Positions 60,400 through 64,000 of a DNA stretch of 64,000 nucleotides are shown piece by piece. Position numbers and translations under genes: made by a program. Under the pieces are notes generated by a model. That model searched no databases, was not told the origin of the DNA, and worked only from the letters and a program-made list of their open reading frames with translations. Source of the stretch: Isoetes taiwanensis (lineage: Eukaryota; Streptophyta; Lycopodiopsida; Isoetales; Isoetaceae); assembly GCA_021234155.1 (NCBI GenBank), contig JAJEKV010000010.1, positions 9,774,406 through 9,838,405 on the forward strand, read 5' to 3'. Within the stretch, counting starts at the first letter, position 1, and each line of letters begins with the position of its first letter.

Positions 60400-61090
60400 A
60401 GAGTCAGTTTTAGCGTCAGAAGGATATTTCTGGTGTTTTTTAAGGTGAAAACAATGTTCTGTAGTTATTAGCAGCACTTATAGTTAGATATTTCTCTGCT
60501 GCTAATTCTGACGCTATATCTGACTTTATGGATGATGCTATATCATTTTAACCAATCTAACGCTACAACTGACGTTATAGCTGAGGTAGAAGCTGATGCA
60601 CGATGAGTCAAAGGTGTTAACATTAGGTTCAAATATACATGTCATCTGACTCTAATTTTGACGTTATGTCTGACTCTAAAGATGATGCTACTGACGTTAT
60701 AACTGACGTAACAGCTGATGCACTATGAGTCAAAGGTGTTGGCATTAGGTTCAAGCATACACGTCATCTGACTCTAGTTCTGACCATACAATTGACGCTA
60801 TGCGTGCCTTTATGTTGACCTCTACTTCTGACGCTATGTCTGACACTATCATTAGTTCCAATTCTGACTCTACCAGTGACTCTAGTTCTGACCTTACAAT
60901 TGACGCTATGCTTGACTTTATGTTGACCTCTACTTCTGATGCTATGTCTGACACTATCATTAGTTTCAATTCTGACTCTATCAGTGACTCTATATTAGAT
61001 GCTACTATTGACTCTATTTCTAACCCTATGTCTGATGCTACTATTGACTCATTCAGTAGTACGAATTCTACTACTCATGCTAACATGTGA
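60400..61090 (+). repeat. Subterminal repeats of the second CACTA element
   Basis: Loose repeats of CTGACGCTATGTCTGACTCT type. A block of about 165-200 bp (CTGACTCTA...CACTATGAGTCAAAGGTGTT) is partly duplicated at 60,580-60,780. A Ser/Asp/Thr-rich open frame here is a composition effect. Confidence 0.75.
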
Positions 61091-61506
61091 TCTAACTCTT
61101 GTTTGTACATTATGTCTAACTTTATACCATTGACTCATATCGTATGCACAATACTTATAGTCATGCACTTTACTATTCATTTTAAGCCTTTTGAATAATC
61201 CCATATGCAAAGATACCAAAAGAGACACTTGCCATCTATTCAAATAACCATTTGTCTATACACTCTTAATATAACTACTCTTTCTCTACATTTTTCATTT
61301 TCTCAAAAGTCCTCATTTCATACATACCTATGTGGCTAGAACAAGATTGCCAAGGCTACGAATATACAATAAAGTGTGCATTATCATACTTGTCTCATAT
61401 GATTTAAAAGTTCACCGATACATAATATTAGCAATCGTATCAAGAGGATCTCAATACAATATTCCTCAACGACAATGACATATACTTACAAAACAAAATC
61501 ATTGAA

Positions 61507-63962
61507 CTAGTCTTTAGTAATGTCATATAGCAAATCCTGCTCAACTTCTTCCATTTCATCATCATCCAATTGCAAAGGGAGCCGCGATACATGTCTCTCT
61601 GTCCCATTTTCTGTGTCGTTCTCCTCATCAAAGTAGTCATCAAGTATACAATGTTCTGGGCTATGCATTGGAGACCTTACCTGAAGGCCTTGATGATCCT
61701 CTAATTGTGAATCATGCTCGTGGTCAATGGTTTCTTCAACTGGGTCAATCAACTCCAACTCACGAGGAAGTGGAATATCAGATGATGATCCTTGGGTGTC
61801 ACAATTAGAATCATTGAGGATAGGCATGGCAATAACTCTTCGAGAAGTTGGTTGTGAATGAACCACTATCCGCCATTTCTTATCCCTAGGATTATCATGG
61901 AAAAATACTTGCTTCACCTGACTAGGAAATATAAAAGGTTCGTCTAGATCTCTTAAGACATGTGAAGTGTCTACCTCATAGAATCCAGAAGGGTGTACTC
62001 GAATGGTTTGATTTCTTCCTTGGGTTTGTGTTTTGAACCATTTGGCCTTTAGCACGTTCACATGGAATGAACGAAAGTCCAAGTCCATGATTTTGGTAAT
62101 AACTCCAATATAATCAACATTGCCATCAATAGGATTTATGTCCCCCGCACTACATCGACTCCTTTGAAGAAAGGAAGCCATTATTCCAGAGTCAAAAGTG
62201 ACACGACCTTTATCAACTTCCTCAATACGAAAGTGTTGTCCATATGCCCACATTGAAGAATGATATCTTATCTACAAGTGAGAATAAGAAACATTAGTCA
62301 TAATTTGGTAACAAAATACAAATTGGAAAACATTGCTCGTAGTTTACAACAACATATATATTAGATTGATATCTCTAAAATATAAATAGGACTGAAATTT
62401 CTTTAATAGGAACATTACCTTCCTCTCACAACCTAAAGCAATGTTGAAGTCATCAGTGGATATCTTCTCGCCTTTCTCCTTTGCTTTGTCCATCTCTTGG
62501 ACCAACCACCAATTTGGCATTGATGAAGGTAAATCCTCCAGATGATCTGGATATCTTAATCTCCCTCTTCGAGATACTCTGTTTTCTCGTGCATATGCTT
62601 CTCTAGCCTTTTTATTTCATCACGAGCCTTCTCATATAATTCATGCCATCGTCCAAGGCTTTTCGATTATTGTTAATGACAAACCTATTGATGGCAAAGA
62701 ATTCTTCATCACTTAGCTTTCGACCTTCCTTACCCAATCCTTGTAACACTTCACCTTCTAGCTCTTAAATCGATATCTTTTTCCATATTCTAGGTGCATT
62801 AGGATGTACTTGAGGTCGTAGCTTCTCGTCGGAAGAAAAATAATGTCTCTTGTACCAAATGTCCCTCAAATAATACAACCTTCGTGCTTTGCCATTTGCC
62901 GCACAAATCCTTTCAAAACTTTCATATATCGCTCTAAAAAGAACATCCACCTAGATGGAGCTGGACCAACGAGCATAATTTCTATCGGCAAAATGTAGTA
63001 GTAGATGCACCTAGCATATAAACATTAATCTTCCCATATTTCAAAGTTATAATCTATAAGTATCTTGTACTTACTTGTAGGTCAAAGAAGCTGGTGGGGA
63101 AAATCATCTCAAGCATACACAAAGTCTCTACAATTTCAACTTCCATTGTAGGAATGTCTTCAACGTTAATTTCCTTTGATGCAACCCATCTAGAGAACTT
63201 GCCAAGTCTATAAATGATTGTACGTACAGATGGTGTAAGACAGTTTTCGATAGCACAAGGAAGAAGATGCTGCACCCACACAAATGGAACATTAGTTTGC
63301 ATGCATAAAAACCAAATGCATAGTATAACAAGATCTAACAACTGTAAAAATTTGTGCCAATCATGTGTCTTCAATCCAGTAATTTTATCATCCTTTGTAA
63401 AAGCCCTTTTTAGAGACGCGCCATAACCCGTAGGCGTGCGCATTTTTTTGATAACATTTTTCACTTGCATAAGTTCTTGTTTTTTCAAAACCCATGGGCC
63501 TTGCCGAATAAGAGGTGCTTTGCCATCTTTTTCGATGGGCCATAACTCAGACATTATTTGCTGTTCCTTGAGATCATACCTTGCATTTAGTGTCTCGCAT
63601 TCTCCTGTCAAGTGCCTCCACAAAGAATGTGCAACATTCTTGAAAATGTGCATTGGATCCAACAAATGTACAATCTTTAGGTCACACCAATATTCTAGTC
63701 GATAGAATATTGACAATCTCTTCATTCCCAATGGAGGAGAGTTGGAGGTGTTATCGTTCCATTTTTCCAACCAATCTTGAGGAGTTAGTACTCTTGGTTG
63801 GTTTGTTATGTCATTACCACGAAGAGAATGACCATGTGGCAAATACTTTTGATGCCCCTTGTAAACCATTTTTGATAGATGTTTTGATCTGTACGAGGGA
63901 ACTTGATCACCACATGATGGACAACCACTAGCACCTTTAGTTTGCAAACCTATATGACCCAT
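61507..63962 (-). CDS. TNP2-type CACTA transposase, C-terminal half
   Basis: Exons on the minus strand: 63,962-63,075 (donor CAA|GTAAGT), a piece at 62,950-62,765, one around YPDHLEDLPSSMPNWWLVQE (about 62,560-62,418) and the last at 62,253-61,507. The first exon has a CPSCGDQVPSYRSKHL cysteine motif and LLDPMHIFKNVAHSLWRHL, the region carrying a catalytic Asp in TNP2 proteins. It continues with LKTHDWHKFLQLL and VETLCMLEMIFPTSFFDLQ, which are DUF4218 hallmarks. The last exon has YIGVITKIMDLDFRSFHVNV and EPFIFPSQVKQVFFHDNPRD, a DUF4216 match, then an acidic tail. The N-terminal part lies beyond the right edge. The 62,950-62,765 piece ends in a stop and the splice joints are not all clear, so activity is uncertain. 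Confidence 0.85.
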
Positions 63963-64000
63963 AAATAAGTATTAATACATCATTAAACCAAAGAAACACT

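Larger units (their letters stand above)
60377..64000. mobile_element. Second CACTA element, with transposase, cut by the window edge
   Basis: Starts CACTACAAGAGGAAGGGGGT at 60,377, sharing the first 11 bases with the gene-carrying element but differing beyond, so it is a different family. Subterminal motifs and a TNP2-type transposase gene on the minus strand follow. The other end and the target duplication (expected CGC) lie outside the window. Confidence 0.8.

Noticed and set aside
60800-61090. Ser/Asp/Thr-rich open frame of 96 codons
   Set aside because: It coincides exactly with the subterminal repeat array of the second CACTA and has no start or domain support.

Overview
The window looks like nuclear DNA of a land plant, most likely a fern or another seedless vascular plant. 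The pointers are an intronless DYW-type pentatricopeptide (PPR) gene with several decayed PPR relatives, a plant-type ribosomal protein L10 gene with one intron, a plant Pumilio gene with short GT-AG introns, En/Spm (CACTA) transposons, and long AT-rich gene-poor DNA full of repeats. The species was not identified; the lineage call is inference from style. No rRNA, tRNA or CRISPR array was recognised.

Layout. 1-9.9 kb: a 630-bp polypurine tract, hairpin element copy A with target duplications (3.3-4.4 kb), and a broken PPR gene (5.5-6.3 kb). 10-12.4 kb: an intact DYW PPR gene on the minus strand with a partial degenerate duplicate at its 3' side. 12.5-24 kb: gene-poor, with minisatellites, (ATCT)n and (AGGAT)n microsatellites, a PPR remnant, a SWIM zinc-finger fragment and a 500-bp foldback element. 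24.2-34.5 kb: a probable 10.3-kb DNA transposon with inverted ends. It carries two convergent genes: a decayed DDE-like protein on the plus strand, and a multi-exon minus-strand gene with a coiled-coil front part and an FCP1/NIF-like end. Hairpin element copy B sits inside it. 34.8-42 kb: two perfect palindromes, hairpin element family C, a strongly A-skewed gene-free block, and a 5'-truncated LINE with a 21-bp target duplication. 45.2-46.3 kb: RPL10, with two nested hairpins upstream. 49.1-50.6 kb: a decayed OB-fold/zinc-ribbon gene.

The best-supported result is a complete 6,408-bp CACTA element (51,360-57,767) with 44-bp inverted ends and a 3-bp ACA target duplication. Instead of a recognisable transposase it holds a seven-exon Pumilio (PUF) segment with all eight RNA-reading triads, plus an exon resembling SDE3/MOV10-type RNA helicase on the opposite strand. 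It has landed a few codons inside an open exon of a host gene, whose frame resumes after the element. A second CACTA element, with a TNP2-type transposase (DUF4218 and DUF4216 regions), starts at 60,377 and runs off the right edge. An element of that kind could in principle supply transposase to the first.

The second notable system is the hairpin family A/B/C. Its terminal hairpin keeps the same architecture while the stem sequences change in a compensated way between copies. Together these make the window a dense record of gene capture and nested transposition around only two clearly intact host genes (DYW PPR and RPL10).
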